A stretch of 64,000 nt of DNA from Siccibacter colletis (GCF_000696575.1 NZ_JMSQ01000006.1:62001-126000); one strand, 5' to 3'. Positions 17,759-28,915 are shown, counted from the stretch's first letter. A program made the numbers and translations. Notes: generated by a model from the sequence alone, not told the origin.

Positions 17759-19336
17759 ATGACGGAAAATATCCATAAACATCGCATTCTTATCCTCGAT
17801 TTTGGTTCGCAGTACACGCAGCTGGTCGCGCGCCGCGTGCGTGAGCTGGGCGTCTACTGTGAGCTCTGGGCGTGGGACGTTACCGAAGCGCAGATCCGCG
17901 ACTTCAACCCGAACGGCATCATTCTCTCCGGCGGCCCGGAAAGCACCACCGAAGAGAACAGCCCGCGCGCCCCGCAGTACGTGTTCGAAGCTGGCGTCCC
18001 CGTTCTGGGCGTGTGCTACGGCATGCAGACTATGGCGATGCAGTTAGGCGGCCACGTGCAGGGTTCTGACGAGCGTGAGTTCGGCTATGCGCAGGTGGAA
18101 GTGAAAACTGACAGCGCACTGGTACGCGGCATCGAAGACGCTCTGAGCGCCGACGGCAAGCCGCTGCTGGACGTGTGGATGAGCCACGGCGACAAAGTTA
18201 CCGCGATCCCGTCCGACTTCGTGACCGTTGCCAGCACCGAAACCTGCCCGTTCGCCATCATGGCCAACGAGGAAAAACGTTTCTATGGCGTGCAGTTCCA
18301 CCCGGAAGTGACGCATACCCGTCAGGGCCTGCGCATGCTGGAGCGTTTCGTTATCGATATCTGCCAGAGCGAAGCCCTGTGGACCCCGGCGAAAATCATC
18401 GACGACGCCGTCGAGCGTATCCGCCAGCAGGTGGGTAACGACAAGGTGATCCTCGGCCTCTCCGGCGGCGTGGACTCCTCCGTCACCGCAATGCTGCTGC
18501 ACCGCGCCATCGGCGACCATCTGACCTGCGTATTTGTCGACAACGGCCTGCTGCGCCTGAACGAAGCCGAGCAGGTGCTGGACATGTTTGGCGACCACTT
18601 CGGTCTCAACATCGTTCACGTTCCGGCAGAAGCGCGTTTCCTGGATGCGCTGGCGGGCGAGAACGATCCGGAAGCCAAGCGTAAGATCATCGGCCGCGTG
18701 TTCGTGGAAGTGTTCGACGAAGAAGCGCTGAAGCTGCAGGACGTGAAGTGGCTGGCACAGGGCACCATCTACCCTGACGTGATTGAATCGGCGGCCTCTG
18801 CCACCGGTAAAGCGCACGTGATCAAGTCGCACCACAACGTGGGCGGCCTGCCGAAAGAGATGAAGATGGGCCTCGTCGAGCCGCTGAAAGAGCTGTTCAA
18901 AGACGAAGTGCGCAAGATTGGTCTGGAGCTGGGCCTGCCGTACGACATGCTGTACCGCCACCCGTTCCCTGGGCCGGGACTGGGCGTGCGCGTGCTGGGC
19001 GAAGTGAAGAAAGAGTACTGCGACCTGCTGCGTCGTGCCGACGCGATCTTCATCGAAGAGCTGCGCCGTGCGGATCTGTACGACAAAGTCAGCCAGGCTT
19101 TCACCGTGTTCCTGCCGGTACGTTCGGTCGGCGTGATGGGCGATGGCCGTAAGTACGACTGGGTGGTTTCCCTGCGTGCGGTTGAGACCATCGACTTCAT
19201 GACCGCGCACTGGGCGCACCTGCCGTATGATTTCCTCGGCCGCGTCTCCAACCGCATCATCAACGAAGTGAACGGCATTTCCCGCGTGGTGTACGACATC
19301 AGCGGTAAGCCGCCTGCGACGATTGAGTGGGAATAA
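17759..19336 (+). CDS. guaA: GMP synthase (glutamine-hydrolysing)
   Basis: A 525-residue two-domain enzyme. The class I glutaminase domain has the nucleophile in GVCYGMQ (Cys86) with QFHPEVTH (His181, Glu183). The ATP-pyrophosphatase domain begins with the PP-loop SGGVDSS, and the C-terminal dimerisation domain ends in PPATIEWE. It aminates XMP to GMP. It is the second gene of the guaBA operon and is followed by a strong terminator. Confidence 0.99.
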   Translation: MTENIHKHRILILDFGSQYTQLVARRVRELGVYCELWAWDVTEAQIRDFNPNGIILSGGPESTTEENSPRAPQYVFEAGVPVLGVCYGMQTMAMQLGGHVQGSDEREFGYAQVEVKTDSALVRGIEDALSADGKPLLDVWMSHGDKVTAIPSDFVTVASTETCPFAIMANEEKRFYGVQFHPEVTHTRQGLRMLERFVIDICQSEALWTPAKIIDDAVERIRQQVGNDKVILGLSGGVDSSVTAMLLHRAIGDHLTCVFVDNGLLRLNEAEQVLDMFGDHFGLNIVHVPAEARFLDALAGENDPEAKRKIIGRVFVEVFDEEALKLQDVKWLAQGTIYPDVIESAASATGKAHVIKSHHNVGGLPKEMKMGLVEPLKELFKDEVRKIGLELGLPYDMLYRHPFPGPGLGVRVLGEVKKEYCDLLRRADAIFIEELRRADLYDKVSQAFTVFLPVRSVGVMGDGRKYDWVVSLRAVETIDFMTAHWAHLPYDFLGRVSNRIINEVNGISRVVYDISGKPPATIEWE

Positions 19337-19363
19337 TCCCTGCGTCTGTTGCCATTCGTTATC

Positions 19364-19389
19364 AAGCCCGCAGGATGCGGGCTTTTTTA
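19364..19389 (+). terminator. Terminator after guaA
   Basis: AAGCCCGCA / TGCGGGCTT stem with a 3-base loop and a run of Ts. From here to yfgG (about 160 bases) no gene or clear signal is seen. Confidence 0.85.
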
Positions 19390-19549
19390 TGGGTGCATTC
19401 TGGGCCGGGCAGGGGATATCCGTGCGAGAGGGGTCATCACGTCAGGGCCAACCGCTGGTGCGAGCGTTTTAACAAAACGGTATTAGCGCGTAATCAGGAC
19501 GCAAAAAATCCCACCCCGCGAAGGGCGTCAAAAAACCGTGGTTAACAAG

Positions 19550-19744
19550 CTAGCGTTCGGTAGTGGTCGGTTCGATAGTCTGACTGATTTGCTGGATCTG
19601 CTGTTTGTCCTGGTGGTGATGCCAGGCGCCAACGGCGGAATAGACGAAGCGGCAGAAAAAGAGGAGGAAGCTGATAAGAAGCACGATGCGCGTCATTCGA
19701 CTGTTAAAACGATGTCGTCTTCGCATTGCCGTAGCCTGTGTCAC
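19550..19744 (-). CDS. yfgG: Small membrane protein YfgG
   Basis: A 64-residue protein starting MTQATAMRRRHRFNSRM with a basic N-terminus and one hydrophobic helix (about residues 19-37), followed by a His/Gln-rich tail. It is close to E. coli YfgG (DUF2633), which has been implicated in metal (nickel/cobalt) stress resistance; that role is taken from memory of the family. It is divergent from yfgF and convergent with guaA, the same place as in K-12. Confidence 0.85.
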   Translation of the reverse strand: MTQATAMRRRHRFNSRMTRIVLLISFLLFFCRFVYSAVGAWHHHQDKQQIQQISQTIEPTTTER

Positions 19745-19934
19745 GAAATTACCCTTAGTGTTTACCCGGCCTTGCGGGCGATTCGGTTATTAAGTCACAG
19801 GGAAGCGGGGAGGTCAATTATTAATCATGTAAAAAAAGGTCAGTTGCGCAGGGTAGCGACGAGATGTGCATTTTTCAGCCTTATTAAGCGCAGCGCTGGC
19901 GCGGATCCGGCAATGAAAAAGCGCGATTTGTCTT

Positions 19935-19963
19935 TTGAGTTCGCCCCCGGAGAGCGGTATCAT
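19935..19963 (+). promoter_or_regulatory. Probable yfgF promoter
   Basis: TTGAGT, a 17-base spacer and TATCAT give a good sigma-70 match about 130 bases before the chosen yfgF start. The 347-base yfgG-yfgF gap otherwise shows no ORF or strong hairpin. Confidence 0.5.
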
Positions 19964-20091
19964 CTTCCACCGTAGCTACATAATAACCATTATTCTCTAC
20001 ACACCACGGTGGCGCGTGCTTCGTTGCACACAGGTCAGGGTCAGACACCAGCGTGAATCCTCGTCTGGCATACGGTTTTTCTCGAGCATCT

Positions 20092-22359
20092 ATGCACTTA
20101 GCAAACTGGTACAAACGTCATAAAGATAAGTGGTGGGGCTTACCCCTGCTGCTGCCGCTGCTGCTGTTGCCGCTGGTCAGGCTCGGTAACACCTATACCA
20201 CCATGGGCGACAGCACCGCCGTGCTTTACTATCTCCCGGTCGCCCTGTTTATCGCCCTGATGGTGTTTTTCGGCTGGGCAGCACTTCCCGGAATTATGCT
20301 GGCGCTGGTGGTACATCATTTAAACGACGTCGGGCCGAAAGAGACCGCCGTGGTGGTAATTCACTTTTTGACCACCATTATTATCAGCTGGGGTTGCTAC
20401 CGGATATTTGTGCCGCATCGCTACGCCACGCTGTACGGGAATCATCGCGTCGGGGTGCAGCGCCTGTTCTGGCTGGTGCTGTGCAGCGCCTCGCTGTTCC
20501 TGATGCTGTTTCAGATGGCGAGCTTCGCCGGATTCTATGACTACCGCACCAGCATGGCGTCACCAAATCCCTTCTCGATACGCACGCTGATTAACTATCA
20601 GGGGCTGCTGGTGGGCGGGCTGACCGGGATCCCGCTGTGCTATTTCATCATCCGCGTGATCCGCCATCCACGCTACCTGCGCAGCTTTTTCTCACAGATG
20701 CGTAAGCAGTTCGATAAGCGGGTGACGCCGTTTGAAGTGTTGCTCTGGTGCGGAGTTGTGGGATCGCTAATTGCCCTGCTGCTGGTGCCGCTCAACAACA
20801 GCAACACGATTTTCAACAGCAATTACACGCTCTCGCTGCTGCTGCCGGTAATGCTGTGGGGGGCGATGCGCTTTGGGGTGATTTTTATCACCGCCGTCTG
20901 GACGCCGGTGATCATCCTGTTGACGCACTACTTCTCGCGCTACATTCCCGACTATCAGGGCTTCGACATTCAGCTGGCGATCGCCTCATCGAGCTTTGCG
21001 GTGTTCTCGTGCATCATCATCTTTATGGCGTTGGTGAGCACTCGCCAGCGCGAGCTGCATACCCGGGCGCGGCGCGTGGCCTATCTCGACCCGATTATCC
21101 AGCTGCCGAACCTGCGCGCGCTGAATCAGGATCTGGCGCGCACCCCCTGGTCGGTACTGTTTTTGATGCGCATGCCCGACCTCGATCTGCTGGGGCGCAA
21201 CTACGGCGTGATGCTCGGCATCCACTACAAACAGCAGCTGGCGAGCTGGGTGCGGGAGGTGCTGCATCCCGATGAGCTGGTCTATCAGCTGTCGGGGGAT
21301 GACATGGTGCTGCGCCTGAATACCGAGTTTCACAAAGAGCGCATTGATGAACTGGATAAGCGCATCAAATCTTTCCGCTTCGTCTGGGACGGGATGCCGC
21401 TCCAGCCGCAGGTGGGCATGAGCTACTGCTATGTGCGCACCCCGGTGACCCATCTGCCGCTGCTGCTGGGTGAAATGAGCACCATGGCGGATCTGTCGCT
21501 GGCGACACATCATCCGGAAAGCTTGCAGCGCACCGGCGCGAATCACGTCCAGCGCGCGGTGAAGATCAAAGTTGAGATGATGAACCGCCTGCAGCAGGCG
21601 CTGGATAACGATGAGTTTCGTCTGGTGGCGCAGCGTATTGAGGGCGCGCGCGGGGATCACTACTACGAGATCCTGCTGCGTATGCTGGATGACGACGGCG
21701 AGCTGATTACCCCGGACAAATTCCTGCCGGTGGCGCATGAGTTTGGCTTCTCGTCGCGCATCGACAACATGGTGCTGGAGAAAACGCTGCGCTTCATGCA
21801 TACGCACCGCAAGGCGTTACCCGCCAGCCGCTTCTCCATCAACCTGACTCCCGCCTCGGTGTGCCGCGCGGTATTCACCAGTGAAGTGCGCCAGATGCTG
21901 GAACGGTATCAGGTGGAGCCGTGGCAGATTATTTTCGAAGTGACCGAGAGTAACTCACTCTCCAACGTTGAGCAGGCCAACCTGACGCTCTCCCGCCTGC
22001 AGGCGATGGGCTGCCGGGTGGCCATCGACGACTTCGGCACCGGGTATGCCAGCTATGCGCGCCTGAAAAACGTCAATGCCGACATCTTAAAAATTGACGG
22101 CAGCTTTATCCGTAACCTGCTCTCCAGCAGCCTCGACTATCAAATCGTGGCCTCCATTTGCCATCTGGCGCGCATGAAAAAAATGCAGGTGGTCGCGGAG
22201 TACGTGGAAACAGAAGCCATTCGCGACGAAGTGCGCAGGCTGGGCATCGATTATCTGCAGGGCTTTTTGATTGGCTATCCGGTCCCGCTGGAGACGCTGG
22301 TCGAGCTGGAAGCTGAAGAAGGGCGTGCAGCCCAGAGCGCGGTTCAGCTTCCTGGCTAA
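20092..22359 (+). CDS. yfgF: Cyclic-di-GMP phosphodiesterase YfgF
   Basis: A 755-residue membrane protein. About eight hydrophobic segments in the first 300 residues form a sensor region, followed by a degenerate GGDEF domain (LSGDDM in place of GGDEF, so probably no cyclase activity) and a C-terminal EAL domain. The EAL domain has EILLRM at the EAL position, EVTESN, the metal-binding DDFGTGYASYARL and KIDGSFIRN, all needed for hydrolysis of c-di-GMP. E. coli YfgF is a phosphodiesterase important under anaerobic and peroxide stress. The ATG at 20092 is chosen because MHLANWYKRHKDKWWG aligns in length with the K-12 N-terminus; a GTG 39 bases upstream is possible. Confidence 0.93.
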   Translation: MHLANWYKRHKDKWWGLPLLLPLLLLPLVRLGNTYTTMGDSTAVLYYLPVALFIALMVFFGWAALPGIMLALVVHHLNDVGPKETAVVVIHFLTTIIISWGCYRIFVPHRYATLYGNHRVGVQRLFWLVLCSASLFLMLFQMASFAGFYDYRTSMASPNPFSIRTLINYQGLLVGGLTGIPLCYFIIRVIRHPRYLRSFFSQMRKQFDKRVTPFEVLLWCGVVGSLIALLLVPLNNSNTIFNSNYTLSLLLPVMLWGAMRFGVIFITAVWTPVIILLTHYFSRYIPDYQGFDIQLAIASSSFAVFSCIIIFMALVSTRQRELHTRARRVAYLDPIIQLPNLRALNQDLARTPWSVLFLMRMPDLDLLGRNYGVMLGIHYKQQLASWVREVLHPDELVYQLSGDDMVLRLNTEFHKERIDELDKRIKSFRFVWDGMPLQPQVGMSYCYVRTPVTHLPLLLGEMSTMADLSLATHHPESLQRTGANHVQRAVKIKVEMMNRLQQALDNDEFRLVAQRIEGARGDHYYEILLRMLDDDGELITPDKFLPVAHEFGFSSRIDNMVLEKTLRFMHTHRKALPASRFSINLTPASVCRAVFTSEVRQMLERYQVEPWQIIFEVTESNSLSNVEQANLTLSRLQAMGCRVAIDDFGTGYASYARLKNVNADILKIDGSFIRNLLSSSLDYQIVASICHLARMKKMQVVAEYVETEAIRDEVRRLGIDYLQGFLIGYPVPLETLVELEAEEGRAAQSAVQLPG

Positions 22360-22370
22360 TTCGGAAAGAT

Positions 22371-22401
22371 AAAAAAAGCGGCATCCTCTGCCGCTTTTTT
22401 A
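22371..22401. terminator. Bidirectional terminator between yfgF and ppx
   Basis: AAAAAAGCGGCA / TGCCGCTTTTTT symmetric stem with a 5-base loop, serving the converging yfgF and ppx transcripts. Confidence 0.85.
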
Positions 22402-22402
22402 T

Positions 22403-23947
22403 TTACGCCGCCACATCGTCGGGGCTGGCATCCTCTTCAATTTTCAGCCGCCAGCCGGTTACCGCTTCCCAGTACTGCTGCTCACGCTCCAGGTCGAGTA
22501 ACACCAGCGCGTTCTGGCTGAACCAGTTGTGCGGGAAACGCAGCGTCCAGTGGTTATCATCCGTTTTCAGCGTCAGGGACGGCGGTGTGCTGGTGGCCTG
22601 ACGCTGGTTGTTAAGCAGCACGCCGAGGCGCAGCAGCTGGATCAGCGGCAGGAACTGCTTTTTCTTGAACAGGGTAAAGCGCGGCAGATCGTCGAGCTTC
22701 ACCGCCTTGCGATGGCAGCGCACCAGCGTCGCCATCAGCTGCTGCTGCTCCTGGTTGAAGCCAGGCAGGTCGCTGTTCTGCAGGATATAGGCCGAATGGC
22801 GGTGCAGGCCGCTGTGATTGATACCCAGCCCCACCTCATGCAGCATCGCAGCCCACTTCAGCAGCGCGGTAAGCTGCGGATGTACCAGCTTCGGATTCTG
22901 CTGCTCCCACTGCTGATAGATAAGCGTCGTGGTTTCCAGCACCCGGTGCGCCTGATCGCGGTCAATATGGTACTGGTTCGCCAGACTCTGCGCGGTGCGA
23001 ATGCGGATATCCTGATGGCGGAAGCGGCCTTCCATCTCATACAGCACGCCTTCACGCAGCGCGCCGTCAGAGAGGCGCAGCTCGCGGATGCCCAGCGCGT
23101 CGAACACGCCGCACAGGATCGCCAGCCCCGGCACAAATACCGCTTTACGCTCGTCAGACAGCCCCGGCAGGCTCAGCGCGGCGAAGCTGTTAAAGCCCAT
23201 GACCGTTTCTGCCAGTTTTTCCAGCCGTTCCGGGGTGATAAGCCCATCCTTTTCGCCCATCTCCACCAGCACTTCATGCGCCGCCTTGATGGTGCCGGAC
23301 GCGCCCAGCGCGGTGCTCCAGCCGTGAATGCGGTACTGCCAGGCAAGGCTCTCCAGTTTCTGCACCGCCGCCATACGCGCGCGCTTGAAGCTCTCGCGGC
23401 TAATCACGCCGCCACGGAAGAAGTGCTGACCGAAGCTGACGCAGCCCATGCGACGGCTCTCTACCAGCTGCGGTTCAAAATCTTCGCCGATCACCAGTTC
23501 CGTCGAGCCGCCGCCGATGTCGATCACCAGCTTGCGGCCGCGCTCCGGCTGGGTATGCTCCACGCCCATAAAAATCAGGCGTGCTTCTTCATTCCCGGAG
23601 ATGATTTCGATGGGGTAGGGGATAACCTTTTCCGCGCGCTGCAAAAACTCGCTGGCGTTTTGCGCCTGGCGCAGGGTGTGCGTGCCCACGATGCAGACGT
23701 TAGCTGCCTCAAATCCCTGCAGGCGCTCGGCGAACAGGGATAAGCAGCTCAGGCCGCGCTCCATGGCCTCTTCACTCAGAGTATTGTTCTCATCCAGTCC
23801 GTCAGCCAGGTGTACACGCTGCTTCAGGCGACCAATGATCTGCATCGCGCCATCCACCACGCGGGCGATCACCATATGGAAACTGTTTGAGCCAAGGTCA
23901 ACCGCAGCAAACTCCTGCGGGCGCGGGGCCTGATTCTGTATCGGCAT
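22403..23947 (-). CDS. ppx: Exopolyphosphatase
   Basis: A 514-residue member of the Ppx/GppA family. The actin-like ATPase-fold motifs are visible: [16 protein letters not shown] near the N-terminus and [11 protein letters not shown] at about residue 140. The C-terminal HD-like region has [19 protein letters not shown]. It releases orthophosphate from the ends of long polyphosphate chains. It starts 2 bases after ppk ends, so the two form an operon coupling synthesis and breakdown of polyphosphate. Confidence 0.98.
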   Translation of the reverse strand: MPIQNQAPRPQEFAAVDLGSNSFHMVIARVVDGAMQIIGRLKQRVHLADGLDENNTLSEEAMERGLSCLSLFAERLQGFEAANVCIVGTHTLRQAQNASEFLQRAEKVIPYPIEIISGNEEARLIFMGVEHTQPERGRKLVIDIGGGSTELVIGEDFEPQLVESRRMGCVSFGQHFFRGGVISRESFKRARMAAVQKLESLAWQYRIHGWSTALGASGTIKAAHEVLVEMGEKDGLITPERLEKLAETVMGFNSFAALSLPGLSDERKAVFVPGLAILCGVFDALGIRELRLSDGALREGVLYEMEGRFRHQDIRIRTAQSLANQYHIDRDQAHRVLETTTLIYQQWEQQNPKLVHPQLTALLKWAAMLHEVGLGINHSGLHRHSAYILQNSDLPGFNQEQQQLMATLVRCHRKAVKLDDLPRFTLFKKKQFLPLIQLLRLGVLLNNQRQATSTPPSLTLKTDDNHWTLRFPHNWFSQNALVLLDLEREQQYWEAVTGWRLKIEEDASPDDVAA

Positions 23948-23949
23948 AC

Positions 23950-26010
23950 TTATTCTGGTTGCTCTAGTGATTTGATGTAGTCGTAAATCGCCAGCTGTGC
24001 GCGTACTTTGCGGCGGTTGCCGCGCGGCACATAGCGATTGCTCAGCTCTTTATCGATGTAACGCGCTTTTACGGTGTCGCTGAACAGCAGCTCCATAATG
24101 TCCAGCACCCGTTGTTTCAGGCGCGGATCCAGCAGCGCGACCGCCACTTCAATGCGGTAGTCGATATTACGCGTCATCCAGTCGGCGGAGGAGAGGTAGA
24201 CCTTATCGTCGCCGCCATTCTTGAAAATATAGACCCGATCGTGCTCCAGATAACGGTCAACGATACTCATCACGCGAATATTTTCGCTGATCCCTTCGAG
24301 TTGCGGGATCAGGGAGCACATACCGCGGATCATCAGGTTGACCGGCACGCCGGAGCAGGATGCCGCATAGAGCCGGTCCACCAGCCCTTTGTCCACCAGG
24401 TTGTTCAGCTTCAGGGTGATCCCCGAAGGCTGGCCATTTTGCGCATTTGCGATCTCTTTATCCACCATTTCATACAACAGGCGGCGGCTATTTTGCGGCG
24501 AGACCAGCAGGTAGTCGAAATGCACCGGGCGATAGGGGTTTTCGATAAAGTTGAACACCCGACGCACTTCATTGGTGATGCGCGCATCGGCGGTCAGCAG
24601 GGAGTAGTCGGTATACAGCCGGGCCGTTTTCTCGTTGAAGTTACCGGTACCGATGTGGGCATAACGCACCACTTCGTCGCCTTCCTTACGCGAGATCAGG
24701 AACAGCTTGGCGTGAATTTTCAGCCCGGGTGCCGAGAAGATGACGTGCACGCCCGCTTCGGTCAGGCGCTTCGCCCAGTGGATGTTGGCCTCTTCGTCAA
24801 AGCGCGCCTGCAGCTCCACCACCACCGTCACTTTTTTACCGTTGTGCGCGGCGTGGATCATCGAGTCGATGATGCGCGAATCCTTCGCCACGCGATAGAT
24901 GTTGATTTTGATCGCCAGCACGCTTGGGTCGAAGGAGGCCTGGCGCAGCAGCTCCAGCACGTGCTCGAAGGTGTGATACGGATAGTAGAGCAGCACGTCG
25001 CGTTCGCGAATGGCGTCAAAACCGTTGCGGAACTTATCGAACCAGATATGGCGCAGGCGCGGCAGCGGCTTGTTCACCAGGTTGGCTTTGCCGACGTTCG
25101 GGAAACCAATGAAGTCTTTGAAGTTGTGGTAGCGTCCGCCGGGGATGATTGAGTCGTAGTGGGTGATGGTCAGCTTATCGCGCAGCATCTCGACCATCGC
25201 ATCCGGCATGTCACGCTGATAGACAAAGCGCACCGGCTCAGCGGTCAGGCGCTGCTTCAGGCTGGAGGACATCAGCTCCAGCAGGCTCGACTCCATCTCA
25301 TGCACCAGATCGTATTCCGCGTCGCGCGTCATCTTCATTGAGTAGGCGTTCAGCGCATCGTAATCGAAGAAGCCTTTGAAGATATCGTCGAGGCAGTAGC
25401 GCAGGATGTTATCCAGCAGGATCATCGGCTTGCGGCGGCGCGGCGTCTCCGGCGGCAGGTTGACGAAGCGCGGCATCTTATCCGAAGGGATTTCCAGCAG
25501 CGCATAGCGGATGTCATCCCCGCGGATAATCTCTACTGCCAGATAGGTGTAATCGTCCTTCAGGAACTGCACCAGGTCGGTGTCGCGATTGATTAACGTC
25601 GGAGTGATGTGCTGACGCAGATGCTGTTTGAAGTACTGTCGCAGCCAGGTTTGCTGGTTTGGGGAGAGCTGGCGCTCGTTGATCAGGAAGATCTGATTGC
25701 GCGCCATCTCCAGCAGCAGATCGTTATACAGGGTATCGAACTCCTGATCCGCTTTCAGCACCCGGGCCTGGATCTTGCCCAGCAGGTGGCGCGAGTGGGA
25801 GGTTAATCCCTGTTCTTCGGTGATAAGAATGCGTCGCTTCAGTTCGGCGAAGCGCACCTTATAGAACTCATCCAGGTTGTTGGAATAGATGCCCAGAAAG
25901 CGCATCCGCTCAATCAGCGGGTTACTTTTATCCGCTGCTTCCTGCAGAACACGCTCATTGAAAGACAGCCAGCTTAATTCTTTTTCGGTATATAGCTTTT
26001 CCTGACCCAT
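23950..26010 (-). CDS. ppk: Polyphosphate kinase 1
   Basis: A 686-residue protein matching E. coli Ppk. It has the N-terminal helical domain ([25 protein letters not shown]), the head domain and two phospholipase-D-like catalytic domains. The phosphorylated histidine lies in the [13 protein letters not shown] segment, and a second histidine in [10 protein letters not shown]. It reversibly polymerises the gamma phosphate of ATP into polyphosphate. It is first in the ppk-ppx operon, with a promoter region that holds a candidate Pho box. Confidence 0.98.
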   Translation of the reverse strand: MGQEKLYTEKELSWLSFNERVLQEAADKSNPLIERMRFLGIYSNNLDEFYKVRFAELKRRILITEEQGLTSHSRHLLGKIQARVLKADQEFDTLYNDLLLEMARNQIFLINERQLSPNQQTWLRQYFKQHLRQHITPTLINRDTDLVQFLKDDYTYLAVEIIRGDDIRYALLEIPSDKMPRFVNLPPETPRRRKPMILLDNILRYCLDDIFKGFFDYDALNAYSMKMTRDAEYDLVHEMESSLLELMSSSLKQRLTAEPVRFVYQRDMPDAMVEMLRDKLTITHYDSIIPGGRYHNFKDFIGFPNVGKANLVNKPLPRLRHIWFDKFRNGFDAIRERDVLLYYPYHTFEHVLELLRQASFDPSVLAIKINIYRVAKDSRIIDSMIHAAHNGKKVTVVVELQARFDEEANIHWAKRLTEAGVHVIFSAPGLKIHAKLFLISRKEGDEVVRYAHIGTGNFNEKTARLYTDYSLLTADARITNEVRRVFNFIENPYRPVHFDYLLVSPQNSRRLLYEMVDKEIANAQNGQPSGITLKLNNLVDKGLVDRLYAASCSGVPVNLMIRGMCSLIPQLEGISENIRVMSIVDRYLEHDRVYIFKNGGDDKVYLSSADWMTRNIDYRIEVAVALLDPRLKQRVLDIMELLFSDTVKARYIDKELSNRYVPRGNRRKVRAQLAIYDYIKSLEQPE

Positions 26011-26065
26011 TACTACTCACACTCCGGTTGGTAAACGCGGGACGTGACAACGCCGTCTCGTGGTT

Positions 26066-26118
26066 ATTATGGCGAGCTGAACCCGCTTATGTCCAACTAT
26101 GCCCGATAAGTATGACAG
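26066..26118 (-). promoter_or_regulatory. ppk promoter with candidate Pho box
   Basis: On the reverse strand CTGTCATA (26118-26111) is a perfect Pho half-site. It is followed by GGGCAT and GGACAT echoes ending at about 26087, and then a CATAAT -10 (26071-26066). E. coli ppk is known to be PhoB-controlled with a similarly degenerate box. The second half-site is poorly conserved, so this is a candidate only. Confidence 0.4.
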
Positions 26119-26195
26119 TTATCCGAAAAGGAGAGGGCGGATTGTGCCCGTAACCTGCAGTTGCACGTCCCGTAGCGCTGCGGGAAGGCGCAGAA

Positions 26196-26222
26196 TAAAA
26201 AACGCCCTGCCGGGGCAGAGCG
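26196..26222 (-). terminator. Terminator after purN
   Basis: Read on the reverse strand, CGCTCTGCC / GGCAGGGCG forms a stem with one mismatch followed by TTTTTT. It separates purMN from ppk. Confidence 0.75.
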
Positions 26223-26229
26223 TGGGGTT

Positions 26230-26868
26230 TTATTCGTCGGCTGCGTGGCCCTGAGGCGGAAGCTTCTGGCCGTCGAGCCAGGCCTCGTTGTCGCGCATCG
26301 CCAGCCTGCCTTCAGCAAACCAGCTCACCACCAGGGGATAGATGGCGTGCTCCTGGGCCTGCACCCGGGCGGTGATGTCCGCTTCGTCATCGCCGTCAAA
26401 CACCGGCACTTTCGCCTGCAGGATCACCGGCCCGCCGTCCAGTTCGTCGGTGACGAAATGCACCGAGGTGCCGTGTTCGCTATCGCCGTTTTCCAGCACC
26501 TGACGATGGGTATGCAGCCCCGGATACTTCGGCAGCAGCGAGGGGTGGATATTGATAAGCCGCCCCGCGTAGTGCGCCACAAATTCCGGGCTGAGAATGC
26601 GCATATAACCCGCCAGCACCACCAGGTCCGGGGCATATGCGTCGATCTCCAGCATCAGCTCACGGTCAAAGGCGTCACGGGTGGCAAACTGGCTGGCGCT
26701 CAACGCATGGGCCGGAATGCCTGCTTCTCTGGCGCGCTCAAGGCCGAACGCGTCGGCCTTGTTGCTGAATACTGCGCGCAGGGTGCCAGCAATTTTTTTA
26801 CTGGCACAGGCATCAATGATGGCCTGCAGATTGCTGCCGTTGCCGGAGATCAGCACCACGATATTCAT
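26230..26868 (-). CDS. purN: Phosphoribosylglycinamide formyltransferase 1
   Basis: A 212-residue enzyme with the N-terminal ISGNGSNLQAIIDA loop that binds GAR phosphate. The catalytic triad is visible in the motifs INIHPSLLPKYPGLHTH (Asn, His) and HFVTDELDGG (Asp). It transfers the formyl group of 10-formyl-THF to GAR in purine synthesis. It starts directly after the purM stop with no gap, so it is translationally coupled in the purMN operon. A terminator follows. Confidence 0.98.
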   Translation of the reverse strand: MNIVVLISGNGSNLQAIIDACASKKIAGTLRAVFSNKADAFGLERAREAGIPAHALSASQFATRDAFDRELMLEIDAYAPDLVVLAGYMRILSPEFVAHYAGRLINIHPSLLPKYPGLHTHRQVLENGDSEHGTSVHFVTDELDGGPVILQAKVPVFDGDDEADITARVQAQEHAIYPLVVSWFAEGRLAMRDNEAWLDGQKLPPQGHAADE

Positions 26869-27906
26869 TTACTGGATAACCACGCGCTCGTCGGAATCCG
26901 AGGCCTTGATGACGCCGATTTTCCAGGCGGTTTCGCCTGCATCGTTCATCAGCTGAATGGCGTTGTCCGCTTCAGCCGCCGGCAGGGCGATCAGCATGCC
27001 CACGCCGCAGTTGAAGGTACGATACATCTCGTGCTGGCTGACGTTCCCGGCCTGCTGCAGCCAGTTGAACACGGCTGGCCACTGCCAGGAGGACTCGTTG
27101 ATCACCGCCTGAGTGTTGTCCGGCAGCACGCGCGGAATGTTCTCCCAGAAGCCGCCGCCGGTGAGGTGGGCGATAGCGTGGACATCGCTCTGCGCAATCA
27201 GGCTGAGAATCGATTTCACGTAGATACGGGTCGGGGCCAGCAGATGATCCGCCAGCGGCTTGCCGTCGAGCTCGGTGGTCAGCGGGTCGCTGCCACTGAC
27301 TTCCAGAATTTTACGCACCAGCGAGTAGCCGTTAGAGTGCGGGCCGCTTGAGGCCAGCGCCACCAGCACGTCGCCGTCAGCGACTTTGCTGCCGTCGATG
27401 ATTTCTGATTTTTCCACCACGCCAACGCAGAACCCGGCAACGTCGTAGTCATCGCCGTGGTACATGCCCGGCATTTCAGCGGTTTCGCCGCCGACCAGCG
27501 CGCAGCCTGACTGCAGACAGCCTTCGGCAATACCGGTGATAACGCTCGAAGCGGTATCGACATCCAGTTTGCCGGTGGCGTAGTAATCGAGGAAGAACAG
27601 CGGTTCCGCACCCTGTACCACCAGGTCATTCACGCACATCGCCACCAGATCGATGCCGATGGTGTCGTGACGCTTGAGGTCCATCGCCAGACGCAGCTTG
27701 GTGCCGACGCCATCGGTGCCGGAAACGAGTACCGGTTCGCGATATTTTTGCGGCAGTGCGCACAATGCGCCGAATCCGCCCAGTCCACCCATCACTTCCG
27801 GGCGGCGGGTCTTTTTCACAACACCTTTGATTCGGTCGACCAGAGCGTTACCTGCGTCAATATCAACACCGGCATCTTTATAGCTGAGAGAGGTTTTATC
27901 GGTCAC
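26869..27906 (-). CDS. purM: Phosphoribosylformylglycinamidine cyclo-ligase (AIR synthetase)
   Basis: A 345-residue ATP-dependent ligase, the same length as in E. coli, with [36 protein letters not shown] and [13 protein letters not shown] motifs of the PurM fold. It closes the imidazole ring to form AIR. The GTG at 27906 ([13 protein letters not shown]) is chosen because it fits the family N-terminus and has a GGGGA site; the frame stays open 46 codons upstream through the operator, which is not plausible coding. A PurR box lies about 100 bases upstream. Confidence 0.97.
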   Translation of the reverse strand: MTDKTSLSYKDAGVDIDAGNALVDRIKGVVKKTRRPEVMGGLGGFGALCALPQKYREPVLVSGTDGVGTKLRLAMDLKRHDTIGIDLVAMCVNDLVVQGAEPLFFLDYYATGKLDVDTASSVITGIAEGCLQSGCALVGGETAEMPGMYHGDDYDVAGFCVGVVEKSEIIDGSKVADGDVLVALASSGPHSNGYSLVRKILEVSGSDPLTTELDGKPLADHLLAPTRIYVKSILSLIAQSDVHAIAHLTGGGFWENIPRVLPDNTQAVINESSWQWPAVFNWLQQAGNVSQHEMYRTFNCGVGMLIALPAAEADNAIQLMNDAGETAWKIGVIKASDSDERVVIQ

Positions 27907-28004
27907 TGCAGAGTCCCCACGCGGTTGCGGTTGGTGGTAAATCAGATGGCCTGTCAGGCTCAGGAAAGGGTGCCATCCGGAAAACGCGGCAATTCTATCA
28001 GTGC

Positions 28005-28020
28005 AGGCAAACGTTTGCGA
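28005..28020. promoter_or_regulatory. PurR operator of purMN
   Basis: AGGCAAACGTTTGCGA contains the perfect core GCAAACGTTTGC. It lies in the divergent purM-upp region, overlapping the likely -35 region of purM (TAGAAT -10 nearby on the reverse strand). Confidence 0.8.
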
Positions 28021-28172
28021 GCCTCTTGTCTGTACGGTTAGCATTATTGTTCTTTATACTCATTTCCAGTCCGTTTGATTAGGATCAACGGCGCTGGATG
28101 TGGCGCGGCGGGAAAAAAGCGGTATAATCCCGCGATTTTTTTTGTGGTTGCCATCTTTTGGGGAGAAAGAGT

Positions 28173-28799
28173 ATGAAGATCGTGGAAGTCAAACACCCAC
28201 TCGTCAAACACAAGCTGGGGCTGATGCGCGAGCATGACGTCAGCACCAAGCGTTTTCGTGAACTCGCCTCCGAAGTTGGGAGCCTGCTGACTTATGAAGC
28301 AACCGCCGATCTGGCAACGGAAAAAGTGACCATCGAAGGCTGGAACGGCCCGGTGCAGGTTGAGCAGATCAAAGGTAAAAAGATCACCGTGGTGCCGATC
28401 CTGCGTGCCGGTCTTGGCATGATGGAAGGCGTGCTGGAGCACGTGCCGAGCGCCCGCATCAGCGTGGTTGGCGTCTATCGTGATGAAGAGACGCTGGAGC
28501 CGGTGCCCTATTTCCAGAAGCTGGTGTCTAACATTGACGAGCGCATGGCGCTGGTGGTTGACCCGATGCTGGCAACCGGTGGCTCAATGATCGCCACCAT
28601 CGACCTGCTGAAAAAAGCGGGCTGCACCAGCATTAAAGTGCTGGTACTGGTGGCCGCGCCGGAAGGTATCGCCGCGCTGGAGAAAGCGCACCCGGACGTT
28701 GAGCTCTACACCGCCTCAATCGATCAGGGGCTGAATGAGCAGGGATACATCATTCCTGGCCTCGGCGATGCCGGCGACAAAATCTTTGGTACTAAATAA
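28173..28799 (+). CDS. upp: Uracil phosphoribosyltransferase
   Basis: A 208-residue enzyme identical in length to E. coli Upp. The PRPP-binding loop is [15 protein letters not shown], and the C-terminal [23 protein letters not shown] contacts uracil. It converts uracil and PRPP to UMP. The ATG at 28173 has a GGGGAG site. uraA follows on the same strand after a hairpin, and the two form the uracil uptake and salvage pair. Confidence 0.98.
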   Translation: MKIVEVKHPLVKHKLGLMREHDVSTKRFRELASEVGSLLTYEATADLATEKVTIEGWNGPVQVEQIKGKKITVVPILRAGLGMMEGVLEHVPSARISVVGVYRDEETLEPVPYFQKLVSNIDERMALVVDPMLATGGSMIATIDLLKKAGCTSIKVLVLVAAPEGIAALEKAHPDVELYTASIDQGLNEQGYIIPGLGDAGDKIFGTK

Positions 28800-28815
28800 G
28801 CGATTTGATAATAAG

Positions 28816-28842
28816 AGCCGACTTTATAGTCGGCTTTTTTTT
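28816..28842 (+). terminator. Terminator or attenuator between upp and uraA
   Basis: AGCCGACT / AGTCGGCT stem with a 4-base loop and eight Ts. It reduces readthrough from upp into uraA. Confidence 0.8.
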
Positions 28843-28915
28843 GGGCCATAACCCTGGGTGCCTTTTCACGAAGGGCAGGGAATAACGACAACACACAACA
28901 CGTGAGGAAAACACT

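Noticed and set aside
18044..19219. 391-codon open frame opposite guaA
   Set aside because: Antisense shadow of guaA; no ribosome site and no family features.
20053..20091. 13-codon N-terminal extension of yfgF from GTG
   Set aside because: The ATG at 20092 aligns in length with the K-12 protein; the extension has no support, though it cannot be excluded.
27907..28044. 46-codon N-terminal extension of purM
   Set aside because: It runs through the PurR operator and promoter; the GTG at 27906 has a ribosome site and the correct N-terminus.
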